Positions 11,752 to 25,900 of a DNA stretch of 64,000 bases are shown in pieces. The position numbers and the translations under genes were made by a program. The notes below the pieces were generated by a model that worked only from the letters and a program-made list of their open reading frames with translations, was not told the origin of the DNA and did no database searches. Position 1 is the stretch's first letter. Each line of letters begins with the position of its first letter. The DNA is from Monodelphis domestica (Eukaryota > Chordata > Mammalia > Didelphimorphia > Didelphidae): assembly GCF_027887165.1 (NCBI RefSeq), contig NC_077232.1, positions 2,409,064 to 2,473,063 of the forward strand, read 5' to 3'.

Positions 11752-14700
11752 GTTAGTGTCCCCTAAGATGAGTGGCTATCATCTCTGTGGAGTCCCTTGG
11801 GATTGTCCCAGGCCAAGGCAAGTGTCCATAGAAGATCACACACATGGAAGAAAGCTGAGCCAGGAGTTCTGAATGATGTCCAAGACTGAGATGGTGCCTC
11901 AGGTTAGAGTGGACTCAGCCTTGTTGGTACTGTTCTTTTTGTTCATTCTCTTTCCCCCTAGGCTCTTCCAAACTTTCCTAGTACTGTGTTCAGGGCACCA
12001 TCTTCCTCTTAGGTCATCCGTGTTCCTAACTTAGATCATGATAGCAACAATAATAATCACCAGCACTTAGATAACATGTACTATGTGTCCAGGCTCTGGG
12101 CTAAGCACTTTACAACTGTTTTCTCATTCAGTTTGGGGAGGTAGATGTAATTATTATCCCCATTTTGCAGCTGAGAAAACGGAGGCAGGAAATGATTAAA
12201 TGGCTTGCCCAGGGACACATAGCTATTAAGTATCTGAGGGTAGATTTGAACTCTGGACTTCCTGACTCCAGGTTCAGTAGCCCATACACTGTGGTAACCC
12301 CTAATTGCTACTAGTTGAATGACCTGGAGTATTTCACAGTCTTTCTGGGCCTTAGTTTGCCCATCTGCAAAACGATAGAATTGGACTGGCCTTCGTATGG
12401 TCATCTCAGCACTAAATTCTGTGTTCCTGTACATCAGAGAAGGAGGCTTTGGGAAGTGCTCCTCAAAAATGTCCCCAGTGGCCCACAAAGCAAGTCAGCA
12501 CGGAGATCACTGGGCATTGGACCAAGTTTTGTTCTCAGCTTCCTTCGAGGGCAGAGGAGCCCTGAGTCAGCCCAGAAGATAACCCAGGCTGGTCCCCAAC
12601 AGCCCCAGGCCATGGGCAGTCTAGACGCTTAGTTGACAAGACCTTTTCAAGAGTGGGTTTTTTCCGAATTGGAAATACATTGAAGAAGCATCTAGACTCC
12701 CTTTTTGGAAGTCCCAACATGGAGGTTAAGCTGCCCCCTCTCCCACCAAACATACACACAAACACATATGCACACAGGCACACACGTGTGTACACACATT
12801 CCCTGAGCCTGATGATTCACAGGGATCCATTGGTCATACTCTTGGCATCCCTGGTTTCTCCTTCGTTGTGGAGGACCTCATGCAGCCACCAAGACTGGTC
12901 TGGTTTTGCCTCCTGGCCTTCTCTCTGCTGAGAAAGAGTCCAGGTTCTAAGAAGGGATCGAACAGGACCATCACCTCACTGATCTGCCAAAGGGCAGCGA
13001 GTTTGCTGTTCCCGGAGACCCAAGATCCCGGGGTGGGCCTCGGAGACCCCCGAGCCCAGACTACGCTGAAAGCCAATATCCAACTGGCCTCCAGGACCCC
13101 TGGGAAAGCAGCTGCTTGTAGGCCTCCAGACAGACACACCATCGGTCCTGGGACAGTGTTATGGGACAGTCCCCTCCCAGCCCTGAGTTCTGGACCTTTC
13201 CCTCCATGAAGCCTAGGACAGCACACATTTCATTGGCTGCCCTGCCAGGCACTCAGTTAATCAGCACTTAGTAAGTGCCTATGATGTGCCAAGCACTGGA
13301 CTAGTTTCTGGGATGCAAAGAAAGGCAAAAAAACAGTCCCTTCTCTCAAGGGACTCCCAATCTATTAGGACAGACAATAAGCAACTATGTACAAATAAGC
13401 TATATAGACAGGATAAATAGTAAATAATTTAGGACAAGTGCTAGAATTAAGAGAAATTAGAAAATGCTTCCTTTCTTCTTCCCTTCCTTCCTCCCTCCCT
13501 TCCTTCCTTCCTTCCTTCCTTCCTTCCTTCCTTCCTTCCTTCCTTCCTTCCCTCCTTCCTTCCTTCCTTCCTTCCTTCCTTCCTTCCTTCCTTCCTTCCT
13601 TCCTTCCTTCCTTCCTTCCTTCCTTCCTTCCTTCCTTCCCTCCTCCCTCCCTCCCTTCCTTCCTTCCTTCCTTCCTTCCTTCCTTCCTTCCTTCCTTCCT
13701 TCCTTCCTTCCTCCCTTCCTTCCTCCCTTCCTTTCTTCCTCCCTCCTTTCCTTTCTTCCTCCCTCCCTCCCTTTCTTCCTCCCTCCTTCCCTCCCTCCCT
13801 CTCTCCCTCTCTCCCTTCCTTCCTTCCTTCCTTCCTTCCTTCCTTCCTTCCTTCCTTCCTTCCTTCCTTCCTTCCTTCCTTCCTTCCTTCCTTCCCTCCT
13901 TCCTTCCTTCCTTCCCTCCTTCCTTCCTTCCTTCCTTCCTTCCTTCCTTCCTTCCTTCCTTCCTTCCCTCCTTCCTTCCTTCCTTCCCTCCTTCCTTCCT
14001 TCCTTCCTTCCTTCCTTCCTTCCTTCCTTCCCTCCTTCCTTCCTTCCTTCCCTCCTTCCTTCCTTCCTTCCTTCCTTCCTTCCTTCCTTCCTTCCTTCCT
14101 TCCTTCCTTCCTTCCTTCCTTCCTTCCTTCCTTCCTTCCTTCCTTCCTTCCTCCCTCCCTTCCTTCCTCCCTCCCTTCCTTTCTTTCCCTCTCCCTCAGT
14201 CAGAGCCACTAAAGATTTTTCAATGTCAAACAGACAATTGGGTTCTTGATCTCTGAAGCCAGTGGAAAGAAATGCCCAGACATTTTTGAGCTGAGAAATG
14301 TCTTGCTTGGGATGTACTTTAGGGGTCTCACTTTTGCAGCTATGCAGAGGATGGATCAGAGAGAGGAGCCCCCCTCCCCGATGCTGAGGAGTCCAGTTGG
14401 GAGGCTCTTGTAAGAGTCCAGAGAAAAGAAGGGGGTCCTTAGGTCCTGAAGAAGATGAATGGAAGTGAAGTCATGGAGGTAAAATAGGTAAGACTTGGCA
14501 TCTGATGGAAGTTCGCTATGTAGGTAGCGAGAAAGCAGAGCTGTGTAGAGTCCCGGAGTGCTTGTGTTTGTCCTAGGATTGCATCTCCTTCAGACAGCTA
14601 TGTAAATATGGCCCAGATTCTATCCACAAGCACCGCCCCCCTTTCCGCCATCCCTCAGCCAGCATCTGGACAAGGAGGCAGCAAAGGGCGAGCACAAGCA

Positions 14701-17700
14701 AGAGCCCCTTTCCTTGCTCTTAGTGATGGATATTTCGGATGGTGAGTGAATCCCAGAGATGGAGCTCACTGAAGGGACTTTACAGGCATAGACTCTGATT
14801 TCTCCTTCTGTGATGAGCAAACAGGTCCAAGGAAGCCAGGTCATTCACACAATGGGACCCACCATCATAGGTCAAAGGGTGGCCTTGAACCTAGATGTTC
14901 CTCATCAGCTACTATATGCTACTGGATCTGAGGAATAGAAATGAGGCCTGGTGGGGTTATGAATGTATGTATATACCGATATACACATTGACATGTATAT
15001 AGTTGAAGGAATGAGGAAATACATAGCTTGGAGTAGTGAAGACAAAAGGAGGTGAGATAACTACCTTTGATTGAGGAGGTTTGTTCTGCTTGGCCTGGAA
15101 GGCACCACTGGGAAATTTGGATGGAAGCTGTTCAGAGGCAAATAGAATCTGGATTCCCTAAGGATGGTGGCTCCCCAAATACATCAGGAGCCTGCTTTGG
15201 GAGGTAGTGAGCTTCCCATCCCTGGAGGTCTTCAAGCAGGAGCTGATGAGCCCCTGGTATGGGATCTGTGTCCCTGAAGGGATCCTTGGTCAGCTGTAGC
15301 TTGTTCTATATGGCCCCAAGTTCTTTCTAGCTGTGAAATTCTACGATTCTCTATCTGAAGACAACAATAAAAATTAATCACAATGAATTTATCCTAGGTT
15401 GCACTGTTTGGGGCTTTATGTTTACTAAGCACCATCACAACCCATGTGAGTTTCTTATGTGTTAACACTCAGCCAGGGGTTCTGATTATTCTCTTTTTTG
15501 AAAAACTCTTCCTTTCTATCTAAAAATTGATACTGAATGTTGATTCTAAGGCAGAAGAGTGGTAAGGGCTAGGCAGTGGGGGTTGTGACTTGCCCAGGGT
15601 CACACTCAGCCGGTCAGATTGACACCCAGGCCCTACCATCTCCAGGCCTGGTGTTCTATCTACTGAGCCACCTGGATGGCCCATTATTATCCTCATTTTT
15701 CAAAGGAGGAGACCATCATCACCGTTGCAGGAGTGTGCTCCTGGGGGCCAGGGTATGCCTGCAAAACTTTTGTCCCTGGAGGTATCCTTAATGAGGATTC
15801 GTGTAGCACCACAGCACATGGGCTTGTATTCCTTCAAGGATGCTTTAAAGTCTGGATAGGTTTCCTCTTTCCACATGATGTGTTTGGGGTCACTGGGTAT
15901 CAGTAGACCTGAGACAACGGCTCTTCAGGCTCCAAAAACAAGGCTCTCCTCTGTCCATGTTTTCTTGTTTCTTAAACACAGATCCTATTCCTGGCTGCTT
16001 AGTTGAGTCCAGGGACACAGTGATGCAAGTTAAGTCATTTGCCTTGAGTCTTGAGGCCCATGAGAGCAGGGCACATAGCATTCCCCATCTTCTGCCCTCC
16101 TGGCAACCTCCTGTATTGAGCTGGAATTCTCACTTCTCTGTTCCTAGCTATTGGTGCCTGGGAAAGGGTATCCAGTCATCCAGTCATGGGGCCTTGCTTG
16201 ACTTGAGGCCAGCCCCTACCACAGCGAAGAACATAGGACTGGGGTTCAGAGCCAAAGAGCTGAGAGCAGGGAGATACGTGTGGATAGGATTGTAAATGCT
16301 CCTCTGGGGGGCAGAACTGGGGCCAGGAGTTCCTTAGGTAAGAGGGAGGGAAAAGACAAGGCCAGGGGGATCAAAAGGACCTCATAAGCATTTATGGCAA
16401 ATGAGTACAGTTTAATGCAAGCTGGTTATATATATATCTATTAAAGGCAAAAACCACAGAAAGTAAAAACAATCCTTGGAGAAACATCAAAGAGAAAGTG
16501 TAGCAGATATGGCTCCGACCGTCATCTGGGTTCATAGAATGGTCAAATCAGCAATAACATGTTTTGCTATGCTAAGCATAAAGAGGGTGAAGGCAAGGGC
16601 ACTCAGACCTTGTCTTAGACAGACCCTGAGCTATTGACCTCTGACGAGGGCACTCAGATCTTTGTCTTAGGTGGACCCTTAGTTATCGACTTCTGACAAG
16701 GGTGAGAAAGATGAAGCATGACTGGGGTCACTGGGGGGAAATGGGCCTCATGTCCTGGGACTCCGAGATGCTTGACATACAGAATAGAAATAACCATCCT
16801 TGACTACCTCTGAGGGGAGTTATTAAGAGTAATTAATGTAGGGCAAATCCAGAAGTGGTGGCTGAAAGAAACAGATGTTCATGTGGGAGTAGAAATCCAG
16901 AAGAAAACATGTACTTTATTGCTTGTTTATAGGGGGTTACTTAGAGTTTTGGCTTTAAAGGGCTGCTCTTTTACAAAAATGAATAATCTGGAATTGGGTT
17001 CGAGTGATAATATATAGATGTATAACCCAGTGGAATTGCTTGTCCACTCTGGGAGCAGGGAGGGAGAAAACACGAATTATGGAACCATGGAAAAAATGTA
17101 GAAAGAACTTGAAAAAGAAAGAAAACGAAAAGAAAAAAGAAACCTAAATTCAGCCTTGCCCTCCTCCCTGAATGCCCTTCTGTAAAGCTCCCACAGATGA
17201 GAACAGGCTGTCCTCCTATTATGTATGATACAACAAGTCCAGCCAATGACAAATTGCCACCTACCTTTTACAGAATATAAAATCTGGAATGGATTTAAGG
17301 GATACCTTCATTGGCAACGAAGTCATCGAAAAGTGGGCAAATCTCCTTGTGAAATATCCCATTGAACATGGAATCATTGTCAACTGGGACGACATGGAAA
17401 AGGTCAGTGTATGGCCAGGGGATGGAGGTGGGAAACTGGCAGGATGGCTGCTCTTGGGACCAGTCAGCTCAGTATAATCACCAGAACAGCTACTTCCATG
17501 TCCAGGGAAGAAGTCCTTTAAGAGAGGAGGTTTGTTAGGCCATGTTCAGAAAGTTGTACCCCAGGACTAAATAAGAAAGGAATCCTGTCCACGAAGACGG
17601 TTCAACTGGACACTTCAGCCTACTAGGTTTTCTTCTCTAATTCTATTCAATCAATAAACATTTATGAAGTCCCTACTGTATGCCAAGCACTCTACCAGGT

Positions 17701-20700
17701 GCTAGGGATCAAAAGATAAAAATGAGATGGGCCTTGCCTTCAAGGACACACCAAGTCCATAGAAAAGGAAATCAAAATCTATGCAGAGTCAATCCAAAAG
17801 AATTTGGGGGGAGGTTCAGGAAAGGCCTTGTTTGGGATTCAGCATTGGAGCTAAACTTTGAAAAGAGTGAGTAGCCCAGTCACAGAACCAGGAGGGGGAA
17901 GGCCAAGTCCAGCCAACAGCAAGCACGTATTACTGCCTCTGGTCAGACCCATCATGGTCAAGGAGGAAATCCTTCATTCCACGAAGGCTGAGCACCAGGG
18001 GTCAATCCCAAGGTCTCCATCTCAACAAGAAAACAGGACTGTCCCCCTCAGCCTACAATGGCAGTGACTAACTCAAGCATCCTCTCTGAGCCTTCCTGCA
18101 CAAAGTAGGAATAGCGAAAAGGCAAACATTTATTCCCTCCCAGGGACTTACTAAGCCTTATGATGCTCCAGAGATGAGATATGACTGTCCTGGTAGACTA
18201 GGTGCCACATGATAGGTATCTCCTTGTGGCCATGATAGAATTAGACCTGCAGAAGGGGGAGGAGGGGTGGGAATAAGCCTTTTCTAATCAAGCACCTACT
18301 ATGTGGCAGGCACTGTGCTAAGCACTTTACAGATATCTCCTTTAATCCTCACAACAACCCAGTGCCATACTGTCTCTGTTTTACAGTTGAAGAAACTGAG
18401 GCAGGCCAAAGTTAAGTAACACAGTGAGTAAGTTCCCGAGGCAAAAACTCCAAGCCCAGTGCTCTATCCAGAGCACCACTTAGCTCTAGAACCGTGATGG
18501 TGAACCTATGACACACATGTCAGTACTGACACACAGCCATTTTTATGACACACGGCCACATACAGAGAAGTCTGGGGCCACATGCTAAGAAGGCAATTTC
18601 ATCCGCCATAAAGTGTCTAGTTCTGGGACTTCCAGTTAGGCCATTAGGGGATCTTTGACCTCACTTCCGACCAGCAGAGCAGGGAACAGCGAGATACGGC
18701 AGGGACGCATCTCTGGAGCCCTGTGATTGCCATTACCAGCAACCACATAACCACAGCAACCATCATCCAATCTACTGTTCTGAGGTGTCGTGGATTTCTA
18801 TTTAACCATCCTTACTGAGATAAGTGAGGGGGAGGCTGGGAGAGGCGAGAGCCTCTATGTGCTATGGGTGCTGTTTCCCACCATCAGAAATAGTGGCAGC
18901 CATCTTAATTTATATAAGGAATGCCATCTTGCAGCATAATGCAGACTTCACCCCTATTTCTGCTTATTGACCCTGCCCTTTCCTTGTGCCATCTTGTGGT
19001 CAGTTAGACTAGTTAACCCCTAATTGCCTGCAGGGCTAACCGACTATCTATAATTCTATCATCTGTCACTGCCCCCCATGGAGAACCCCAAAAATAAAAG
19101 CCAAGGTTAAGTAAAGGAGTTATCCAGATATCTGCTGAAGGTTTCTCTCTACCAAAAGCAGAGCAGTTAATAACTACTTTACTTGCAGTAATAATTTTAA
19201 ATACTTCAAAAGGTAAACAAACCTCAAGAGAAATTACATTCTTTTATTTCCATTACTAATGTAGCAGTAGCCAACCCTTTCAAGAGACATGGACCGAGAT
19301 GTATGGCATTATAGAAAAAAAATGGCAGATCATTTTGCATTCTATGTACTGAAACCATAGTAAGCAGAACATGGAATATAAATAGACATTTTGAAATTAA
19401 TCATTCTCAGCACTTGAAAAAAAGTGAGGATGAAAGGATGGAATACATTTCCAGGCAGCTACACCTTTATAAGAACCAATCTAATTTCATCCTTAAATGT
19501 GTAAAAGGCTCTACAAATTTAACATCTGCAAGTTTGAGCATTGCTCACTCCCTAGCTCATCATGGAAAAGCAGTCAGGGAGGGAGAAAATTATTAAAGAA
19601 ACTCTCCTAAGAGGTACACCAGTTCTATTTCACAATATGCAGAATAAAGATGCAATTATTAAGAGAATATCTGAGTTGCCACTCAATAGATATATCATAA
19701 AAGACCAAATAATGATTCTAAACACAAACATACAACATCAATTAAAGAGAGACATAAGTCATTGTAAATATTTTTTGATCTCTCTTGATGAAACTACTGA
19801 TGTCACATCACATGCTCAGTTGGCCATTATTGGTTGATATTCTGCTGGTCTAACAATGAGAGAAGAGTTGATAAAGTTAGTATCAATGCCAACAAGGACA
19901 TCAGGAAACGAAATATGTAAGGTTGTTATACAAACATTCCATGACCTAAGCATTGATATCTCTAAAGTTGTGTCAATGACGACAGATGAGGCACCAAACA
20001 TGATGGGGAAAAAAGTTGTATTTGTCAAATTGTTTAAGGAAGCTGTTGGACATCTGTTGGACAGCCTTTTCATTATATTATCCATCCGGAGGCTTTATGT
20101 GCCAAGGCAGGATTCACCAATTTAAACTTCATGTCAGTTCATACAAAAAGTTAATTTAATAGCTGCTCTCCCCCTTCACAAGTGAGAATGTTCTGCAATT
20201 TTACTGGAGGTTGATTCCGCCTACAGTGGACTGCTGATGTACAATAATGTAAGATGGCTAAGCCAAGGCAAAGTTCTTGAGTGCTTTGTGGAGTGCTTTG
20301 AAGAAATTAATGTATTTCTTGAAGATAAGGATCTGGTAAACTTTCCTCATCTCAATGATGATAAGTGGGTCATCACCCTGATGTTTTTTCAGATCTCTCT
20401 GTTCATATTAATGAATTGAACTTAAAAGTTACAAGTTTTGGCAAAAATATTGATGTTATGTTTGGATACATAAAAGCTTTTGAAAAACTTAAAATTTTCA
20501 AGCAAGATATAGAAATTAAAACTTATAAGTATTTTCTTTGAGTTACAAAGTATTTTGAGAAGGCCAGTGCAGCTGTACAAAATGAAATGGAACCCTTGCA
20601 TATAAAGTACCAACATGTTTTAGAATTGTTACTTGACCAGTTCAATGATAAGTTTAATCAATTTAGAAGCCTAGAAGAGACCATGAAAATAATTAAGTAT

Positions 20701-22854
20701 CCTGATGTAGTAGTCTACAGTAGTTTGGAATTAAATGGTTTCCGATGGATGCAAATTGATGATTTGAAGATGCAACTTGCAGAATTTCAAGATAGCATCT
20801 GGGCTCAGGTGTTTGTTGACTTGAGGTCAAAGCTTGAGAATCTAGAAAGGTGCCGCTTGGAGAATCAAGAGGAGTGCTATTATGAACAGGAAATTTGGAG
20901 TGCCTGGAACCAATTACCAGACACTTTTAGCACCCTGAAAAATATAGCAATGGCTTTGCTCACATTTTTTCCCTCTACATATTTTTGTGAGACCTTATTC
21001 TCAGCATTAATCAAAACCAACAAAAGAAGCAGATTGACAGATGAAGTTAGTAGCACTTGCTTGGGCTGGAAGTGTACAAAATACTGACCTTCAATTGAAG
21101 ATTTAGCCAATGAAATTCAGCAACAAAAAAGTCACAAATAGACAGGTTAGTTAAAGAATTCCCCCTCCCCCTCATTTATCTTAGTTCATGGCACCCCATA
21201 CAAGTTAAGTATATCAAGACCAACAAAAGAAACTGACTGACAGATGAACAAAGAAGTCACTAAGCAGGTAAGTTAAATAATTAGTTTTTGGTTTATTAAA
21301 TACAGTTATATATTAAAATTATGCATTTTTGTTATTTGAACTAAAAATATCATGAAATTATGGTTATTTTCATGAAGTGACACACCATACAAGTTATGCT
21401 TGGTTTTTTGGTGAATTCTGACACACCAAGCTCAAAAGGTTGCCCATCACTACTCTAGAATGTCATCTGGAGGGGACCTCAAACACTACTGAGTTCTCCC
21501 CTTTAACTTATAGGAGAAGAAATTGAGGCCTCTGTAGAGCACTTGCCCAAGGTAACACATTCACATGATTTCAACAACTCAAAAAGATTTCCCTACCAGT
21601 ACATACATTTCTAATATTTTTCACATAGTTGTCTACCAGTGAAGGAAGAAAAACATTCTGGAAACTAATTTAGAATTATATACAAAAAGGTGCCCAACAA
21701 TGGCTAACCTGTGACTTAGGTATATGGCTGATAGACTCATTCTCAAAGGAGATCAACAACATTTATAGTGACTTTTCTTCTGGGTAGGAAAAAAAAAGGA
21801 AGCCAGAAGGAGGAGCAACAATTGAGGAATGACTCAATCAGTCATGGTCTAAGAATGTAGGAGGTGATGAGGGGATGGTTTCAGAGAAACTTATATGTAT
21901 GTAGACTTGTGTGAACTGATGCAAGGCAAAATGGGCAGAACCAGAACCATGTATCCTGGAGCATCAAGATGAACAAAAATGAACAATTCCAAAGACTTGT
22001 GGGAATGGATGATGGATGAAATGAGCAGAACCAGAACAGTTTACACAGTAACTTCTCTGTTGAGACAAATTACTTTGAAAGCTGTGAGAACCAGGTAGAA
22101 CCATCCACAGCTGAAGATGATCAATGAGGAAGCGTATCTACCTCCCAAGAGAAAGGAAAGCCCAAAAGAGAAAGGGAGCCCAGTGAGATGAGCCAATGAG
22201 GGAGTTTCTTTTGCTCCACTATGCATAACTGTTTCAAGGAACTTAGTCTCCCTTTCATTTACCCCTAATCGAAGTGGAAGGCTGGAAGGGAAAGACATTT
22301 TGTTTAATTAAAAAAAGAGAGAGAGAGAGCAGGCAGGAGGGACGTATTACAGAAGCAGAATCTTGTGTGAATCCCCAGATGAGGTCATGGTAAATGACTG
22401 CTGTTCTGGATAGGAGAGGAATCACACCAAGTTCTTTTTTCTCCTAAGATCTGGCATCACTCCTTCTACAATGTGCTCCATGTAGACCCAGAAAAACATC
22501 CTCTTCTGGTGACAGAACACCTCTTTACTCCAAAAGCCAATAAAGAGAAATTGATAGAGGTAAGCAAGGTGGGAGGAGAGAGAAGGAAAGGCAAGAATGC
22601 CAGCTTCTAAACCCTCCTGTGCCAGCACTCTCTGTTCTTACAGCCTTCCTAACTCTGACACTCTCTTTTACATTCTAAGGTTCTTCCAAGTTCTGATGTT
22701 CTGAGTTCTAGTAATCCTTCCAGTTCTGATTGTGTTCTAAGATTCCTTCTGGGTCCCTGTTATTGGTGTGGGTGTGTCCCTGTGGGTCAAGGAGTCAAAC
22801 ATCATTCACAGCTTAAATACATTGTAATCCTGATTTAGCCTCTCACGAATTCGG

Positions 22855-22910
<56 letters not shown>

Positions 22911-25900
22911 GGGAAATGAGGGAAGTGTTTAAGGACAGTATACATTGCCCAGCACCCTGAACAACCTCTTGTTGGAGGTTGTGATATCTCCCAATCCTAC
23001 CCATGATGCTATTTGCCAACTTGGTACCCGAGGCATCCGTTTCCTCTGTAAAAGAGCAATGGGCTGTCTCCTCTTATTGGAAGTTTGCAAGCAAAGGTTT
23101 AATGGCTGCTTGTTGGTTTTGGAGAAGAGATTTCTGTTCAAAGCAATTCAATGAACATTTGGTCCAGGTACTGCTCTAAGGGCTAGAAATGCAAAGATAA
23201 AACATTCCTGTCTTAGAGAACTTCTAGTCTATCTTCAAGAGAACATGGGTCTGAGATAAATGCAAAGGAAGGCTGCAAAGTAATTGAGAGAGAGAGAGCA
23301 CTAGTGCCGGGGTCCCCAATCTTTTTACACAGGGGGCCAGTTCACTGTCCCTCAGACCATTGGAGGGCCGGACTATAAGAACATAACCCTAACCCTAAAT
23401 ACGTTTCTATCCTAACCCTAACCCTAACCCTAACCCTAACTCTAATCCTAACCCTAACCCTAACCCTAACTGGGCAGCAGTATACACAGTGCGGAATCCC
23501 CTCCCCCAGATCACCACTCACCAATGCTGACGTCTTCCATTGAGCAGCCTCCAAGGTGCCACTGTGAGATTTAAAATGGTTGATGTCTTAAACTGTAGTG
23601 ATTAAAATATCACAGTTAAAATAAATTGTGATAGATATAAGAGAGGGTGAGTAAATTTGACCACAGAAATATGTTTCACTACAGTGTCTTGGGTTTTTAA
23701 AATCAAATATAAGGTGGTCGCCAGGGAAATATTCCCAATTATTCAAATACCCAACTCAATTGGGTTTTATTGAGATTTTAATTAACAATACAATGAGTAA
23801 TCAAAGAAAGAAAGAGAAAGAAAGGAATAAGTATGAAGGGCCTCAAGCCAATATGGCCTAGACCTGAGTCTTAAAAGAGAAATCAGTCAGTTTTTTAACA
23901 CTCACCACAAGGTCTGACTAAACAAGGATACTAGTGACACCAGGCCAGCATCCTTCCTCAAAGAGTCTTCCAGCCAGAGATTGTTTCAAAGGGCCTCTCT
24001 CAAGAGCCTCCAGAGCTCCTACCCCAGAGGGACAGAGCCCCTCAGAGGAGCTCCTCAAGGAGCTCTCCTTCAGAATGAGATTTCCTCCAAGAGCACTTCT
24101 CCTCAAAGAGATCTATCTCCAAGGAAAGAGCCCTCAAGCATCAGTCCTCAAGGAAATGAGTCTCTCAGAATGAGATCCTCCAGAATGAGAATCAGAAATC
24201 GAGATCCCTGAATGAGACCCAAGCTCTTATTTTTAAGGGCAAAATTTTCTCTGTCACCTCCCCTAAGTCCTTACATCTACCAGTCACTGTAGCTGTTTCT
24301 AAAGGACCGCCCATTTTGAATTCACAGCTGAGTAGTTTTAATCTCTTTAGTAAGTCAGAAAAAAATGCTGCTGTGTCGACAAATTTCATTAAGAAAAAAC
24401 CTCTGAATAAGTTATCACCCTTTTAGGTTTAAGTAGTTTACAAGTTGCCCCACCTTTATAGGCACTTAGCATCCCATTGTATCAATTTTAAAAACAGGCA
24501 TGACTCAAAGAACTTCCTGTCCTTTCCATAAGCATGGATCAAAGTACTTTTCATTGTTCTCAAGGAGCTCTCTGTCATAAAGCAGTCCTAAGTAGGGTGG
24601 AGTAGGGATATTCCCAAGGCAAGGAGCCCCCACACTCAAGTAGAGTTCTCACCATCTGCTAGGGAATTTTTTTAAGTAGAAGATTCCCCAATGGGGAAAT
24701 TTCCAACATTCATAAGTCTGAGAAATTTTAAGGTTTACACCACTCAAAGGATTATGTCACTGGAAATAGTTCTGTATGTGAGTGATGCCACGCTTTGAGG
24801 CACTGCCACATGCGGTGCTCCTCTCACTGACCACCAATGAAAGAGATGTCCCTTCCAGAAGTGTGGTGGGGGTCGGATACATGGCCTCAGGGGGCTGCAG
24901 GGGGCCTGGGGCCCTAGATTGGGAGTGGGCATGAGGAGGGGAATAAGAAAGGCCTCCAGTAGGATTTGGGCAGTGCTTTGAAAGAAGTTGGGGATCCCTT
25001 GAGGTGGAGAGGTTCAAGTGCCCCAGATGGAGATTCAGTGGCCCGGGGTCTCTTCCGGCAATGACACCCCAGGACCATGTAAGTAGATATTGCTTATGTG
25101 ACTGATAGACGGGGCACTGCCTTCTCCCTACTTTTTCCCTCTGGCCCTCAATAGTGGCCCTTCCTGACCACTGACTCTCTTGCAGGTCATGTTTGAATCC
25201 TTTAGAGTTCCTGCCTTATACGTAGCAATCCAGGACATCTTGTCACTGTTTTCTTCAGGCCGGACATCTGGTGAGTGCTGGCATCTCCATTCTGTTTTGC
25301 CTTGAAATTAGTTTTCCCAAATGTGTCCGTCAGAACCAAAATCTGCCCAGGCTATAGAATGCCCCATTCTTACCAAAGGGGGTCGCATGAGGAGCTCCTC
25401 TAAGGCCTCCCTCCTTGCTGGCAGTCTCTTTCCATGCTCTGAAGTCCTGCTTAGCTCTGCCGTTCTGTATTCCGGGACCCCTTCAGACTCTGCATTCTAA
25501 GGTTCTCCCCAGCCTCGCCCTCCTCTATTGGTCTCAGATTCCTCCCACCTCATGTGCTACATTCTAAGGGCTCTCCAGGCTCCATTGCCTGCCAGGCCAC
25601 CTTTTAGGTCCTGTTTCCTCCCACTCCCACCATGCCAGTTCTAAGGTCCATCCCCGCTTTGCTAGTTTATAGCCTTCTGCTGATCAGAGGGGGGGTGGGG
25701 CGTGGAACCTGCTAGAGAGCTGCCAGCCAATGGGCAATGCCCATCTGCACAGGTTTCCTCAGCCTGGGTAGTGCCAGGATTATTCCTCTTATTCTACACG
25801 TGAGGAAGCTGAGGCTCCGCTGGGCCACTCTGACCTTTGGTCTTGTTTTCGTCTTGGCAATCTCTAAGGTTCTTTCCAGCCCTCCATCGGTGAAAGGCCC

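Noticed and set aside
13438..14256. Open frames of 250-272 codons on both strands
   Set aside because: They are pure translations of the (TTCC)n microsatellite, with Leu-Pro-Ser-Phe or Glu-Gly-Arg-Lys repeats and no codon bias or domain.
23342..23554. Minus-strand frame with Val-Arg repeats
   Set aside because: It is the telomeric array read in translation.
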